A stretch of DNA of 64,000 nucleotides from JBEVJK01 sp963791325. Lineage in GTDB: Bacteria > Pseudomonadota > Alphaproteobacteria > Rhizobiales > Rhizobiaceae. The notes under the pieces are model-generated. The model had not been told where the DNA came from and ran no database searches. It worked only from the letters and a program-made list of their open reading frames with translations. Shown here piece after piece: positions 17,553 through 27,921 of the stretch. The first letter of the stretch is position 1. Every line of letters begins with the position of its first letter. The translations under genes and the position numbers were made by a program. Location: contig CAWBRU010000014.1 of the NCBI GenBank assembly GCA_963791325.1, positions 62,001-126,000 of the forward strand, given 5' to 3'.

Positions 17553-19513
17553 CGAGTGGGCGAGGACCAACCGGGTTTATCCGCCGAGCTCGGGCGTGCC
17601 GGGGCCGCGCTGCCCCGAGCTCGCGCCCTACACCATCGACTTTGCCCGTGCGATCCAGGCAAGGATGCACCGGCGGGTGGTCGGGGTGTTCGGCGCCCAG
17701 TCCGGCAAGACCGAAAGCATTCTCGACGTCATCGGCGAGCGGATCGACACCGCACCGGTGCCGATCCTCTATGTCGGTCCGACAAGGCAGATGCTGGTCG
17801 AGCAGTTCGAGCCGCGGATCATGCAGCTGCTCGACGAGGCCCCGACGCTCGCCGGCAAGGTGGCGCGCGGCAAGCGCTCGACCAAGACCAAGAAGATCAT
17901 CTCCGGCGTGGCGCTGCGCCTGGCGCACGGCAGCTCCTCGGCAGCACTGAAGTCGGGCCCGTTCGGTCTGGCGATCACTGACGAGGCCGACGAGATGGTT
18001 GCCAATCTGAACGGGCAGGGCAACCCGATCGACCTGATTGACCTGCGCGGCCAGACCTATGCCGACTTCGTCCACGCGATCATCTCGACTCCGGGCAGGG
18101 GACCGAGCGACATCGTCGTGGACCAAAATAGCGGGCTGGAGTTCTGGGCAACCGACGACAATCCGGAAGAGATCGAGTTCGACGATCTGGAAGCTGTTTC
18201 TGTCGGGCACGCGCCACCATTGGGCCTGGCCGTGCCCGCACTGTGGCGAGTTCTTCATCCCGCGGTTCCGCTGCCTCGGGTGGAAGAAGCCAAAGGGCGC
18301 AAACGGCAAGGAGCTGCCGTCGACGCCGGCGCTGGCGGCGAGCTCCGCACACCTCGTCTGCCCGAGGAACGGCTGCGTCATCTTCGACGGCGAGAAGGCA
18401 GGGATGAACGCCCGCGGCGTCTACGTCGCGCCGGGACAGTCGATCTCATCAGACGGCACGGTCGAGGGCCCGCCGCCGGAGAACTGGACGGTGTCGTTCT
18501 GGGCTTCGGGGCTGGCGAGCCCGTTCGTCACCTGGGGCGAGCGTGCGGCGGCCTATGTCACGGCGGTACGCTCGCGTGAGCACGGCAAGATCCAGGCCGT
18601 GGTCAATGGCGGATTCGCGGAAGTGTTCGCGCCGGGCGATGGCGAGGTGCCGGAGTGGCACGAGGTCGCCTGGCTGAGGGAGCTCGGCATTCCCTACCAT
18701 CTCGGTGACACACCGGACGGTGTCAGGGTCGTCACCATGGCCGTCGACGTCCAGAAGGACCGGCTGGTCTACACGGTCCATGGCTGGGGCGTCGAAGCAA
18801 CCTCGGGGCTGCTCGATGCCGGCGATCTCTTCGGCGACACCGAAGGCGAAGAAGTCTGGGAGGATCTCGCCGGGCTGATGCAGGCGACCTGGGCCGGCAT
18901 GCCGGTCAGGTTGACCTTGATCGATTCCGGCTTCCGCCCGGGGAAGAAGGAGATTGTGCCCGAGCACCGGGTCTATCAATTCTGCCGGCGCTTTCCGCAC
19001 TCAGTTCGCGCGACCAAAGGATCGTCGGCGCCGATGCGCCGGCCGGTGCAGGCGTCAAAGATCGATGTCAAGATCAACGGCCGCGAGTTCAAGCGCGGGC
19101 TGGACCTGATCCGGCTCGATGCCGACCATTTCAAGTCGCTAGTCCACGGCAAGATCCGCTGGCCGGAAGGGGCACCCGGCGCCTGGTACCTGCCGGTCGA
19201 CATCTCGGACGATTTTTGCATGCAGCTGGTCTCCGAAGCACGGATGAAGACCGCATCCGGCAAGGTCAAATGGATCGAGCGCTCGCGCGACAACCATTTT
19301 TTGGACTGCTTGGCCATGCAGGCTGCCGCGGCGATGATCCTCAACTTGCAGGCTATCCGCGACGACAACCGCCAGGCCAGTCTCAGGCGGGCACGGCGTA
19401 CTGATCTCGGTTCAGTCGAACCAGGCGACGAAGTCGCTCCAGCAAAACCTTTGTCGCCGGCCCGGGTCCGTGAGCCGAGATCCGGCTTCCTGCCGCGCGA
19501 AAGCATCTGGTGA
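17422..19513 (+). pseudogene. Phage terminase large subunit (gpA family), split by one frameshift
   Basis: The DNA-packaging motor of lambda-type phages: an N-terminal ATPase and a C-terminal nuclease. Walker A is GAQSGKTES (about residue 93), Walker B/DEAD is LAITDEADEM, and the C-terminal domain has AVDVQKDRLVYTVHGWG and FRPGKKEIV. As read, the frame breaks near 18178. Removing one T from GAGTTCGACG restores EESTIWKLFLSGTRHHWAW and the family motif CPHCGEFFIPRF, giving about 696 residues, a normal gpA length. This single homopolymer change suggests a sequencing indel. The CPHC...CPRNGC cysteines form a probable zinc finger. Confidence 0.88.
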
Positions 19514-19523
19514 TCTCTTGGAA

Positions 19524-19739
19524 ATGACCAACGACCTGACGATCGAAGAAAAGCGCCAGCTGCTCAGGGATCTCTATGCCGCGCGCTATTCCGGCGCCAA
19601 GCGGGTCCGCTTCCGCGAGCGCGACGTGACCTACCGGGATGACAGCGAGATGCGACGTGCAATTGCCGACCTCGAGGCAGACATCTCCGGAGCGGCAAAG
19701 CCACGGGCCTCCGTCGCGACGTTCTCGTCGGGGCTGTGA
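19524..19739 (+). CDS. gpW-like head-tail joining protein
   Basis: A 71-residue protein starting MTNDLTIEEKRQLLRDLYAA, with the VRFRERDVTYRDDSEMRRAI middle typical of lambda gpW/GpW family head-completion proteins. gpW plugs the filled head and provides the surface for tail attachment. It lies between terminase and portal, as in lambda. It overlaps the portal ATG by one base (TGATG at 19737-19741). Confidence 0.82.
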   Translation: MTNDLTIEEKRQLLRDLYAARYSGAKRVRFRERDVTYRDDSEMRRAIADLEADISGAAKPRASVATFSSGL

Positions 19740-21365
19740 TGCCGAACCTGCTGGAGCGCGCCTTGGCCGCTCTCGCTCCAAGCGTTGCAGCCAAGCGGGC
19801 ATTTGCCCGGCGCCGGCTGGAGCTCATCGAGGGCGTCTCCTCGCGCCTTTACGAGGGCGCCTCTCGCAGTCGCCGGACCCAGGGCTGGCGGACGACCGGC
19901 AGCTCAGCCGACAGTGAATTGGTGGCGGCCAGCGATCTCCTGCGCCAGAGGTCGCGTGATCTCGTCCGCAACAATGCTTTCGCCTCGCGGATCATCGCCG
20001 CCCATGCCGACTACATCATCGGCGCCGGCATCGTGCCACGGGCAAAGACGGGCAAGCCGAAGCGCGATGCCGCCATCGACCAGCTGTTCGACCGCTGGTC
20101 GCAAAGGTGCACGTCGGACGGCATCGCCGACTTCTATGGCCTCCAGTATATCGCCTGCCGCGAGATGATCGAGGGCGGCGACGTCTTTGCCAGAAGGAGA
20201 TGGCGAAGCGAGCCGATTGCCGGTTTGCAGTCCAAGGACAAGATCGTGCCGCTGCAGATCCAGCTGCTCGAGGCGGAGTTTCTCGATAGAGCGAAGAATG
20301 GTCCGGTCGGCCCCAACTATGCCTCGGCCGGCATCGAGTTCGACGGCATTGGCGGCAGGCGTGGCTACTGGCTGTTCCAGCAGCACCCCGGCGCTGCCGT
20401 GCCCAATCCAAAGCTGTCGCGCGATTCGCGCTTCATTCCGGCGACCGAGGTCGCGCACCTCTTCGAGCCCCAGCGCCAACAGGAGATCGGGGCACCGTGG
20501 CTGGCTCCGGTGATCGTGCCGCTCAGGGACTTGGACGAGTACAACCAGGCTGAGCTGATCCGGAAGAAGATCGAGGCGTGCGTCGTCGGCGTCGTCATCC
20601 CCGGCGACAACGACGACCAGCCGCTCGGCATTTCTTCCCCGGGCGACCAGCACAACGGCCTGACCGATGCCGGCGGCTTTCCCGTCGAGCGCTTCGAGCC
20701 AGGAATGATCGCCTATGCCGCCAATGGCCGTGACATCCGCTTCAACAACCCGGCAGTGTCAGGCGGGCTGGAACAGTATCTGAGAGCCCAGCACCGGAAG
20801 ATCGCGGCAGGGGCCCGCATTCCCTACGAGCTGATGTCTGGCGACTACAGCCAGTCGAATTTCTCCTCCAATCGCATGGGGGTGATCGCCTACCGCCGCT
20901 TCATCGAGCACGTCCAGTGGCACATCGTCATTCCGCTGTTCTGCCAGCCGATCTGGGACTGGTTCATCGAGGCCGCCCGCGTTGCCGGGGCGGTCAAGAA
21001 GAACGAGATCGTGCCGGTCGAGTGGGCCACGCCCAGGCACGAGGCGCTCAACCCGATCGACGACGTCAAGGCCGACATCCTCGCCGTCCGGGCCGGCATC
21101 CGCTCGATGACCGACGTGATCGCCTCGACGGGGCGTTCCAATGAGGCGGTGCTTCAGGAAATCGCCGACTGGAACAAAAAAGTCGACGAGCTCGGCATCG
21201 TGCTCGAACTCAGATCCGCGCAAGATCGCGATCAACGGCCAGCTGCAGATGGCCGCCGACGCTTCAACTGCTGAGGCACAGGGCAGCGACACCGGTGTCG
21301 AAAAGCCGAAGACCAACGAGAAGCTCAATGGCAAAGCAAACGGCGCAGGTTCTCACCCGCACTGA
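19739..21365 (+). CDS. Phage portal protein (lambda gpB family), frameshifted at C-terminus
   Basis: The dodecameric portal through which DNA enters the head. Characteristic lambda-portal blocks include LVRNNAFASRIIAAHADYII, GIVPRAKTGKPKRDAAID, ACREMIEGGDVFARRRW and the YELMSGDYSQSNFSSNR motif. As read, the frame ends at 21274. Deleting one A from CTCGAACTC gives the usual LDSDPRKI ending and extends the protein to 21365 (about 541 residues, standard length). The next gene starts 38 bases before that corrected stop, a normal phage overlap. GTG 19736 is a possible alternative start. Confidence 0.9.
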
Positions 21366-23516
21366 CCAAATCGACCAAAAAACCATGCAGATCGCGCTCG
21401 GCTATGGCGAGGGCGAGGTGCGTGCGGAATCCTTCGATCCCGAAAGCCGCACGGTGGAGATCGTTTGGGCGGCCGGAGCTCCGGTGAAGCGCTACAGCTG
21501 GGACCAGGGCTATTACATTGAAGAGCTGTCGATGGATCCCAAGGCCGTGCGCATGGGCCGTTTTGCGACCGGCATGTCGCTGCTCGATTCCCACGATGCC
21601 TTCAGCATGGACGGCCGCCTCGGCACCGTCATTCCCGGCTCGGCCAGGATCGCCGACGGCAAGGGATTGGCGGTCGTCAAGTTGTCGCGCAAGGCGAGGG
21701 CGGAGGAGCTGCTCCAGGACCTGAGGGACGGCCACGCTTTTCCGGTCAGTGTCGGCTATCGGACCTACGCCTACGAGAAGACCGAGGGCTCGGAAGGCAC
21801 GCTGCCAAAGATGCGGGCGATCGACTGGGAGCCGCTCGAGCTTTCCGCCGTACCGGTACCGGCCGATGCCGCGGCCCATTCGCGATCGCAGGACGCCGAG
21901 CGCTACGAGGCCGTCGTCGTGACGGATCCAACAATCATTGCCGCAAAAGAGCCGGCACCATCGAGGGACACGAAGATCATGAACAAGCGCGATGCCGCCA
22001 TCACGTTCACGGGCGAGGCCCTGGCAGCCCTGGCGATCGGCCTCGGCCTGGTGCGAGGGGACGAGGAAGACGACGAGGCTCTCCAGGGACGTGTGCTCGA
22101 CGCGATCGCGCGGGCGGAGGCACCTCCTCCAACGGCGATCGTCAGAGAGGAAGTTCCGCGTAACGGGCCGACACCTCCCTTCCCGAGTCGACCTCAGCCG
22201 GATCTCGAGGCTATCCGTCGCGCCGCTGCCGAAGAGGCTAGCAAGGCCGAGCGCGACCGGGTTGCCGAGATCAACGCGCTCGCCACCCAGAACCGGCTCG
22301 ACCGCAGCTTCAGCGACAGGCACATCCGCGCTGGCACCTCGATCGAGGAGTTTCGCGTCGCGGCGTTGAAGAAGCTCGCCGAGGGCCAGGTCGAGATCGA
22401 CACCCGGTCGCAGCTGCATATTACGCGCGACGAAGTCGACACGCGCCGCGAGGCGGTCACCAACGCGCTGATGCACCGCGTCTTCCCCGACCGGGTCGAG
22501 CTCAAGCCGGAGGCGCGCGAGTGGCGCGGCCTGACCTTGCTCGAGATCGGCCGCGAGCTGCTCAGGCGCCGCGGCGAGCGGGTCGAGGGCATGGCGCGGC
22601 TGGAGATCGCCACCGCGATGTTCTCGCGTGCCGGCTTGAACACTACCTCCGACTTCCCGATCATCCTGGAGGGGGTAATCAGCCGCACCCTGCGCACCAG
22701 CTACAATGTCTATCCGCAGACCTTCAAAGCCTTCTCGAAGCGCGTCACCGCACTCGACTTCCGTGACATGAACCGCATCCAGGTCGGCGAGGTCGGTGAT
22801 CTGAAGAAGATCAACGAGCATGGCGAGTACCAGTCGACCACCTTGGGCGAGGGCCGCGAGAAGTACCGCATCGCCACCTATGGCCGCATCATCGGCATCA
22901 CCCGCGAGGTGATCATCAACGACGACCTCGGGGTCTTCACCAACATGGCGCAAAAGTTCGGCAATGCGGTCGCCCGGCTGGAGAGCCGCACGGTTTGGAA
23001 TATCCTGATCGACAACGTCAAAATGTCGTCGGACAGGGTTCCGCTCTTCGATGCCAAGCATGGCAACCTCGGTACCGCAGCCGCCCTCTCGCCAACCTCG
23101 GCCAACGAGGCCCGCTCGCTGATGGCCAAGCACCGGGATATCGACGGGGTCGACGTGCTCGACATCCGGCCGAAGTTCCTGCTGCATGCGCCGGAGATGG
23201 CCTTCGACATCGCCCAGCTGTTCGGCTCGTTCCAGCCGACCAGGATCACCGACATCGTGCCCGACTATGTCCGCTCGCTGACTCCGATCGAGGAGGGAAG
23301 GCTCTCGGCGGTCAACGGCGGCAAGGCCTGGTTCCTCGTCGCCGATCCCAACCAGATCGACACCATCGAGTACGCCTATCTGGAGAACAACGAGGGCCCC
23401 TACACCGAGACCGAGCAGGGCTTCGACATCGACGGCATGCGGGTCAAGGTGCGCCAGGATTTGGCGCCGCACCGATCGATTGGCGCGGAATGTACAAGAA
23501 CGAGGGCCCGAAGTAG
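21328..23516 (+). CDS. Prohead protease-major capsid protein fusion, frameshifted at C-terminus
   Basis: A two-domain fusion of about 729 residues. Residues 1-200 are an HK97-type prohead protease, with the His in LLDSHDAFSMDGRLG, the Ser in FPVSVGYRTYAYE and acidic support in DWEPLELSAVP. A helical linker (about 215-330) resembles a scaffold. About 380-729 is a major capsid protein (TSDFPIILEGVISRTLR, YGRIIGITREVIINDDL, EARSLMAKHRDIDGVDVL). Fusions of this kind are known in Mu-like and rhizobial prophages. As read, the frame shifts near 23465; adding a T to GATTTGGCG gives DFGAAPIDWRGMYKNEGPK with a stop at 23516. The protease part presumably cleaves itself and the linker during head maturation. 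Confidence 0.9.
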
Positions 23517-23580
23517 GGCCGGCCCGTCTCGATTGATCGGTGCACCGCTTTCCCAAAACTCAGTCTGAGGGACCAAAAGA

Positions 23581-23913
23581 ATGCGCAATCATGTGAAGCC
23601 GGGTCTGGTGATGACGCTGGTGGCGCCGGCCGGCGGCGTGCTTTCCGGCCAACTGGTGTTTGCCGGCGCGCTGTTCGGCGTGGCGGGCAGTTCGGCTGCA
23701 GAAGGCGAGGAGTTCGAGGCCCACACCGGCGAAGTCTGGGAACTGCCGAAGGTCGCTGGAGAGGACTGGGCCGTCGGCGACGTCATCTTCGCCAACCCAG
23801 CCGGCATCTGCAGCAAGAGCGCCGACGGCAACGCCAAGGTCGGCGTAGCCGCTTATCCTGCGGCCAACCCATCCGGCCTCGGCAAAGTCCGTCTCAACCC
23901 GTCGTTCGGGTGA
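23581..23913 (+). CDS. DUF2190 family phage protein (capsid decoration-like)
   Basis: A 110-residue protein starting MRNHVKPGLVMTLVAPAGGV, containing SGQLVFAGALFGVAGSSAAE and DWAVGDVIF. It has the beta-rich character of DUF2190 proteins, which sit next to capsid genes and probably decorate the head (as lambda gpD does). It follows the capsid gene by 64 bp and is followed by the head-tail adaptor. Confidence 0.85.
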   Translation: MRNHVKPGLVMTLVAPAGGVLSGQLVFAGALFGVAGSSAAEGEEFEAHTGEVWELPKVAGEDWAVGDVIFANPAGICSKSADGNAKVGVAAYPAANPSGLGKVRLNPSFG

Positions 23914-23922
23914 GGAGTATCG

Positions 23923-24348
23923 ATGGGCGGCGCATTTGAGCGGCTCGACGGGATGGCGAGCCGGACGGTCGATGCGATCAACGCGATCGCCGTCGTGATC
24001 ACGCCGATGAAGGCCGCTCCCAACGGTCGGCCTGCTCCGGATCCACGCCGGGATAAGCTCACTGCGACGGCGGTCTTCGACTATGTCGATGCCGAGTTCG
24101 GCGTCGAGCTCGGGGTGCGCAAGGCTTACGGCTCGGCCAATGATCTGAGATCGCTGCAGAGCGGCCGAGAGCCGCTGGTCTCGATCGATCGGCGGTACTT
24201 CGGCGGTTCAGTGAACGAGCCCAGGCCCGGCGACAGAGTGGACTTTCCGAGCCGGCCCGACCTGCCGCCGTTCGAGGTGGTGCTGGTCAAGCGCGACGGG
24301 CTTGCGCGACTGGTCCTGAAGCTTGTCCACTTGGGATCGCAGGCATGA
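23923..24348 (+). CDS. Phage head-tail adaptor/attachment protein (gpFII-like)
   Basis: A 141-residue protein in the head-completion position after DUF2190. The N-terminus MGGAFERLDGMASRTVDAIN and the C-terminal beta domain (PRPGDRVDFPSRPDLPPFEV) match tail attachment proteins such as gpFII in overall pattern. Assignment rests mainly on size, position and the RPGDRV-type beta barrel; it could equally be a tail terminator. It overlaps the next gene by four bases (ATGA). Confidence 0.6.
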   Translation: MGGAFERLDGMASRTVDAINAIAVVITPMKAAPNGRPAPDPRRDKLTATAVFDYVDAEFGVELGVRKAYGSANDLRSLQSGREPLVSIDRRYFGGSVNEPRPGDRVDFPSRPDLPPFEVVLVKRDGLARLVLKLVHLGSQA

Positions 24349-25115
24349 ATCTCGACCGGCTGGTGCTGCGCTGGGCAGCGGTGGCGGCACTCAGCAATTT
24401 TGGGCAAGAACCGTTTCCGACGATGGCCGGCGCAAAGATCTTCGATTCCCGCATCGAGCCGGTCGAGGACTGGAAGCATGACGTGCTGCTGCCGCTCTGC
24501 GTCGTCTACACCGATCACGACAAGGACCACTGGGTCCACGCCTTGACCAATTTCGGCGACCGCACGCTGGCGGTGACCTTCGAGCTGCTGATCGCCCAGA
24601 TCTCCCCGGTTTCCTCCGATCCGCAGGCCGGCTTCGTCCTCGATCAGCCCAACACCGACAGCGAGCTCGAGACCTCGCTGGATATCTTTGAGCTGCAGAT
24701 CAGCAATGCGCTGCGGGCCGACAATGCCGCCGCAAATTGCTGGCGGCACCTGGTCTACAGTTACGCCAGTGTGATCAGCCGACGCGGTGCCACCGCCGAG
24801 GCCGGCGCGAAGCTCGCGGCGCGGCAGATCACGGTCGAGGGTCTGACGCCGAAAGGCCCGACGAATGGAACGATCCCGCCGGCGATCGTTGCCTTCCTCG
24901 ACGAGCTCGAGCGGCACGAAGACTATGCCGACCGGGTGCCGGGCGTTCGCGAGCTCTACCAAGCGCCCGGGTCGTTGACCGCTGCCGAGCAGCTCATCCG
25001 CACCATGGGCTGGGCCGACGAGGCACTTACAGCACTCGGCTACCGCCGCCAGGAGGTCTTTCGCAAGGAGCCTATCGTCTGGCTCGACGCGATCGGGCGC
25101 CCGCTCGGGGCCTGA
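24345..25115 (+). CDS. Hypothetical phage tail protein (256 aa)
   Basis: A 256-residue protein beginning MNLDRLVLRWAAVAALSNFG. It has a mixed alpha/beta N-terminal region (PLCVVYTDHDKDHW, then TFELLIAQ) that resembles tail-terminator/tail-completion proteins, followed by an alpha-helical C-terminus with a PPAIVAFLDELERHEDYAD block. It begins with a four-base overlap with the gpFII-like gene and precedes the baseplate module, so a head-tail connector or tail-terminator role is most likely. No firm family was recognised. Confidence 0.55.
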   Translation: MNLDRLVLRWAAVAALSNFGQEPFPTMAGAKIFDSRIEPVEDWKHDVLLPLCVVYTDHDKDHWVHALTNFGDRTLAVTFELLIAQISPVSSDPQAGFVLDQPNTDSELETSLDIFELQISNALRADNAAANCWRHLVYSYASVISRRGATAEAGAKLAARQITVEGLTPKGPTNGTIPPAIVAFLDELERHEDYADRVPGVRELYQAPGSLTAAEQLIRTMGWADEALTALGYRRQEVFRKEPIVWLDAIGRPLGA

Positions 25116-25117
25116 CC

Positions 25118-25651
25118 ATGCCCGATGTCTTTGGCGCGCTGGTCCGGCGCATCGAGCAGATCGAGGCACAGCTCAACCAGCTCGATCGCCGGCAGAACAA
25201 TTTTCTGCGCGAGGGCACGGTCACAGAGCTCTTCGCTGAAGAGGGGCTGGCGCGGGTTGATGCCCATGGCCTGGTGTCGAAGAAAGTGCCGTGGCTGCAG
25301 CGGGCCGGCAGCATCCGCGAGTGGACACCGCCGGCGATCGGAGAGCGCATTGTCCTGATCTCGCCCTCGGGCGAGCCGGGGCAAGGGCTGATCCTGCCCG
25401 GCGGCTACACAGGGCGCTTTCCACAGCCGCACGACAAGGCCGGCGAGAAGCGGGTCACCGTCGGCGAGGTCTCGATCACCCAAACCGGCGAGGGCGTGTT
25501 CATCGAGGCCGGCGGCGTACGGGTCGAGATCACCGCAGATGGCCTCCGGGTCCTGGGCGGCAGGGTCGTCCACAACGTCAAGAGCATCGGCGACGACCAC
25601 AAGCATCTTGGGGTCAAGCCCGGCGGCGGCATCACCGACATCCCGGTCTGA
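25118..25651 (+). CDS. Phage baseplate assembly protein V (gpV, spike/hub)
   Basis: A 177-residue member of the P2 gpV family. A coiled-coil start (VRRIEQIEAQLNQLDRR) is followed by an OB-fold (EGTVTELFAEEGLARVDAHG, VPWLQRAGSIREWTPP, GERIVLISPSGEPGQG) and a beta-helix-like tip with repeats ITADGLRVLGG and HNVKSIGDDHKH. The C-terminal HLGVKPGGG segment is typical of the spike region, which pierces the host membrane. It starts 2 bp after the preceding stop. It opens the baseplate block. Confidence 0.88.
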   Translation: MPDVFGALVRRIEQIEAQLNQLDRRQNNFLREGTVTELFAEEGLARVDAHGLVSKKVPWLQRAGSIREWTPPAIGERIVLISPSGEPGQGLILPGGYTGRFPQPHDKAGEKRVTVGEVSITQTGEGVFIEAGGVRVEITADGLRVLGGRVVHNVKSIGDDHKHLGVKPGGGITDIPV

Positions 25652-25666
25652 GGAGCATCTTCTTTC

Positions 25667-25978
25667 ATGACTACACCAGCAGCTGTCCGCCGCAAGAAGC
25701 CCTACACCGTGCTGCTCGACGGTTGGATCGACGGCCGCCTCTATGCCGCCGGCCAGGAGGTCGAGCTCTTCGACGGCGCCGCCAAGTATCTCGTCATGAG
25801 CGGCCAGGTAGTTGCCAAGCCGGAGCCGGCCGCGACAATGGATCCGGCGGGCCCCGCCGTAGTAGTGCCGCCATCCATGAATGTGCCCGCGGAGGACGCG
25901 ATGGCCAAATTGGCCACCGCGGTTGCAGACGATCAGATGGCAAAGCCGGCCGCCAAGAAAAAGCCGGAGGACAAGTGA
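25667..25978 (+). CDS. Hypothetical phage protein with Ala/Pro/Lys-rich tail
   Basis: A 103-residue protein. Residues 1-55 form a small beta domain (YTVLLDGWIDGRLYAAGQEV, then LVMSGQVVAK), and the rest is low-complexity Pro/Ala/Lys (KPAAKKKPEDK). It occurs between gpV and the gp25 protein and is probably a minor baseplate component. Its 3' end overlaps the GTG start of the next gene (GTGA). No family assigned. Confidence 0.6.
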   Translation: MTTPAAVRRKKPYTVLLDGWIDGRLYAAGQEVELFDGAAKYLVMSGQVVAKPEPAATMDPAGPAVVVPPSMNVPAEDAMAKLATAVADDQMAKPAAKKKPEDK

Positions 25979-26379
25979 CCAGCGTCGGCATCGATCGCAC
26001 GAGCTGGCGGCCGCTGGTCGGCTGGGATCATGTGCGCCAATCGATCGCGGTGATCCTGACGACGGAGCTCGGCGAACGGGTCTATCGGCGCGCCTTCGGG
26101 AGCCGCGTGCCGGAGATGATCGACAAGCCGCAGAACCTGGAGACAGTCATGGACTTCTACATGGCCGTTGCCGAGGCGCTCGAGTTCAGGAGCGAGGATG
26201 GTTTTTGGCTGGGTGAGCCGCGCTTCCGGCTGACCAAGATCGGGCTCGAGCCAGGAGCCGACGGCGCGGTGTTGGCCACCGTCGTCGGCGACTATTTTCC
26301 GGACGGCCATCGCGGCGACTTCTCCGGTGCCGAGATGAGCCGCTCGATCGCCGTGCCGCTGACAGAACCGTTCAGATGA
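25975..26379 (+). CDS. Baseplate wedge protein (gpW/gp25 family)
   Basis: A 134-residue protein of the T4 gp25/P2 gpW type. It shows the signature VRQSIAVILTTELGERVYRR, then AFGSRVPEMIDKP, with the characteristic ELGER...FGS motif. It initiates from GTG at 25975, overlapping the preceding TGA, and itself overlaps gpJ by four bases. In P2 it forms the inner baseplate wedge with gpJ. Confidence 0.88.
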   Translation: MTSVGIDRTSWRPLVGWDHVRQSIAVILTTELGERVYRRAFGSRVPEMIDKPQNLETVMDFYMAVAEALEFRSEDGFWLGEPRFRLTKIGLEPGADGAVLATVVGDYFPDGHRGDFSGAEMSRSIAVPLTEPFR

Positions 26380-27230
26380 CGCTCGACGTCCAAAGCCTGC
26401 CGCCGCCGGCGATCATCGAGACGCTGTCCAACGAGGCCATCGTCGACGCACTGGTGGCCGACGTCACTGCCCGGCTCCAGGCCGCCGGCATCGCCTACGA
26501 TGTCGGCCGGCTCGAAGTCGATCCGGTGAAGATCGTGCTCGAGGCCGCGGCCGCGCGAGAGACGCTGCTCAGGGCGCGGATCAACGATGCGGCGAAGGCC
26601 AACCTGGTCGCCTTCGCCGGCGGCGGGGACCTCGACCATCTCGCCGGCTTCTATGATGTCGTGCGGCTTGGCGGTGAGACCGATGCCGCACTTCGCCGTC
26701 GCACCATCCTGGCGATCCAGGCGCGCTCGCCGGGCGGCTCGAAGTACTGGTACCAGGCGGCGGCACTCAGGGCCGACCTGCGCATCCGCGATGTCGCCGT
26801 CTACCGCGAAGAGTTTTTGCCGGTGGTGCATGTCGCGGTGCTTTCGTCCGAGAACAGCGGCATTGCCGATCAAGCTATGCTCGAAGCCGTAGGCGAGGAG
26901 GTGCGGTCGGATACGGTGCGGCTGATCAACGACAAGGTCGTGGTCGAGACGGCGGTCTCCCAGGTTGTTGCGGTGGCTGCCGACATCTGGCTGCTTCCCG
27001 AGGCACCGCTGACCGTGGTCGACAGCCTCGAGCATTCACTGCGCGAAGCATGGTCGGCCGAGATGTCGATCGGCTTCGACCTCGACCTCTCCTGGATCGA
27101 GTTGCGGCTGCATGCCGCGGGCGTCAAGCGAGTCAAAGTGACCTCGCCTGCCATGAGCGTGGTCGCAGATCCGAATACCGCGATCGCGCTCGGCACCGTC
27201 ACCCTGACCAACAAGGGCCGGGCATTCTGA
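26376..27230 (+). CDS. Baseplate J-like protein (gpJ)
   Basis: A 284-residue baseplate wedge protein. It has the family blocks LEAAAARETLLRARINDAAK and the GGDLDHLAGFYDVVRL, GETDAALRRRTILAIQARSP and GGSKYWYQAAAL pattern, followed by a C-terminal domain ending in TVTLTNKGRAF. It forms, with gp25 and gpI, the wedges around the hub of contractile tails. It overlaps the following gpI remnant by one base (TGATG). Confidence 0.9.
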   Translation: MTLDVQSLPPPAIIETLSNEAIVDALVADVTARLQAAGIAYDVGRLEVDPVKIVLEAAAARETLLRARINDAAKANLVAFAGGGDLDHLAGFYDVVRLGGETDAALRRRTILAIQARSPGGSKYWYQAAALRADLRIRDVAVYREEFLPVVHVAVLSSENSGIADQAMLEAVGEEVRSDTVRLINDKVVVETAVSQVVAVAADIWLLPEAPLTVVDSLEHSLREAWSAEMSIGFDLDLSWIELRLHAAGVKRVKVTSPAMSVVADPNTAIALGTVTLTNKGRAF

Positions 27231-27307
27231 TGCGGCGGGATCTCCTGCCCCGCAATGCGACAGCCACGGAGAAGGCGCTCAGCGCGGCGCTCGACCGGCT
27301 GCCTTGA
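27230..27307 (+). pseudogene. Truncated tail protein I (gpI) remnant
   Basis: Only 25 codons remain (LLPRNATATEKALSAALDRL is typical of the gpI N-terminus, LLPPNAT...) before a TGA. A normal gpI has about 200 residues. The rest is absent and the next gene begins 3 bp later, so the bulk of gpI seems to have been deleted. Unlike other breaks in this window, one-base correction does not restore the family because the downstream coding sequence is missing. Confidence 0.55.
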
Positions 27308-27310
27308 ACT

Positions 27311-27796
27311 ATGGCAGTGTTCACCATCGGCGGGCGGGAAGTGGTGGCGGAGTTGCTGCTCGGCCAGCCCTTCTTCCTCGGATTGGGTCATGGCGATCCC
27401 AATTGGGACACCGCGCCCGAGCCGCCCTCGCCAATGGCGACCGATCTCGTCGACAAATTCGGGCTGACGCGGATGCGGCGCTTCATCTATGTGGTGCCCA
27501 ACCCCGACGGCGAGATCCAGATGGCCGATGGCTCGAAATTCGCGGCCAGTGCGGCCCCGAGCCGCTACCTCTATCTCTCGTTCAAGCTCGACCCGGCCGA
27601 CGCCAAGGGCGAGCTGATCCGCGAGGCCGGGCTCTACTGGGGGACCAAGATCGTCGACGGAACGCCGGGTGGCCAGATGTACCTCGACAAACCGGCGGTG
27701 GCCTCGTGGGGCAAGCTGATCCACCTCGACCGCTTCAACTCGATCGACCGAGACGGACTCATCGAGCAGACGTTCTCGTTCGTGCTGACACTTTAG
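27311..27796 (+). CDS. Phage tail-fibre-associated protein (161 aa)
   Basis: A 161-residue protein beginning MAVFTIGGREVVAELLLGQP. It contains SRYLYLSFKLDPADAKGELI followed by REAGLYWGTKI, a pattern of N-terminal tail-fibre proteins (F.l...D..G.i.E.GLY). The rest is beta-rich. It lies immediately after the gpI remnant and so takes the place normally held by tail-fibre or collar genes. The exact role is inferred from context. Confidence 0.6.
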   Translation: MAVFTIGGREVVAELLLGQPFFLGLGHGDPNWDTAPEPPSPMATDLVDKFGLTRMRRFIYVVPNPDGEIQMADGSKFAASAAPSRYLYLSFKLDPADAKGELIREAGLYWGTKIVDGTPGGQMYLDKPAVASWGKLIHLDRFNSIDRDGLIEQTFSFVLTL

Positions 27797-27921
27797 GTGA
27801 CCGCCATTCAAAGGGACTTCGGGCTAAATGATCTCGACTCGCCGGACGCATTCTCGATCTGCGTCGTGTCGGAGCGCGTCTCTCCAGTTGTCGCAGCGGG
27901 AGTTGAGCGTATAACAATTCG

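Noticed and set aside
21325..23556. A 743-codon minus-strand open frame opposite the protease-capsid fusion
   Set aside because: Composition is Arg/Asp/Leu-rich without motifs, while the plus strand carries clear phage families.
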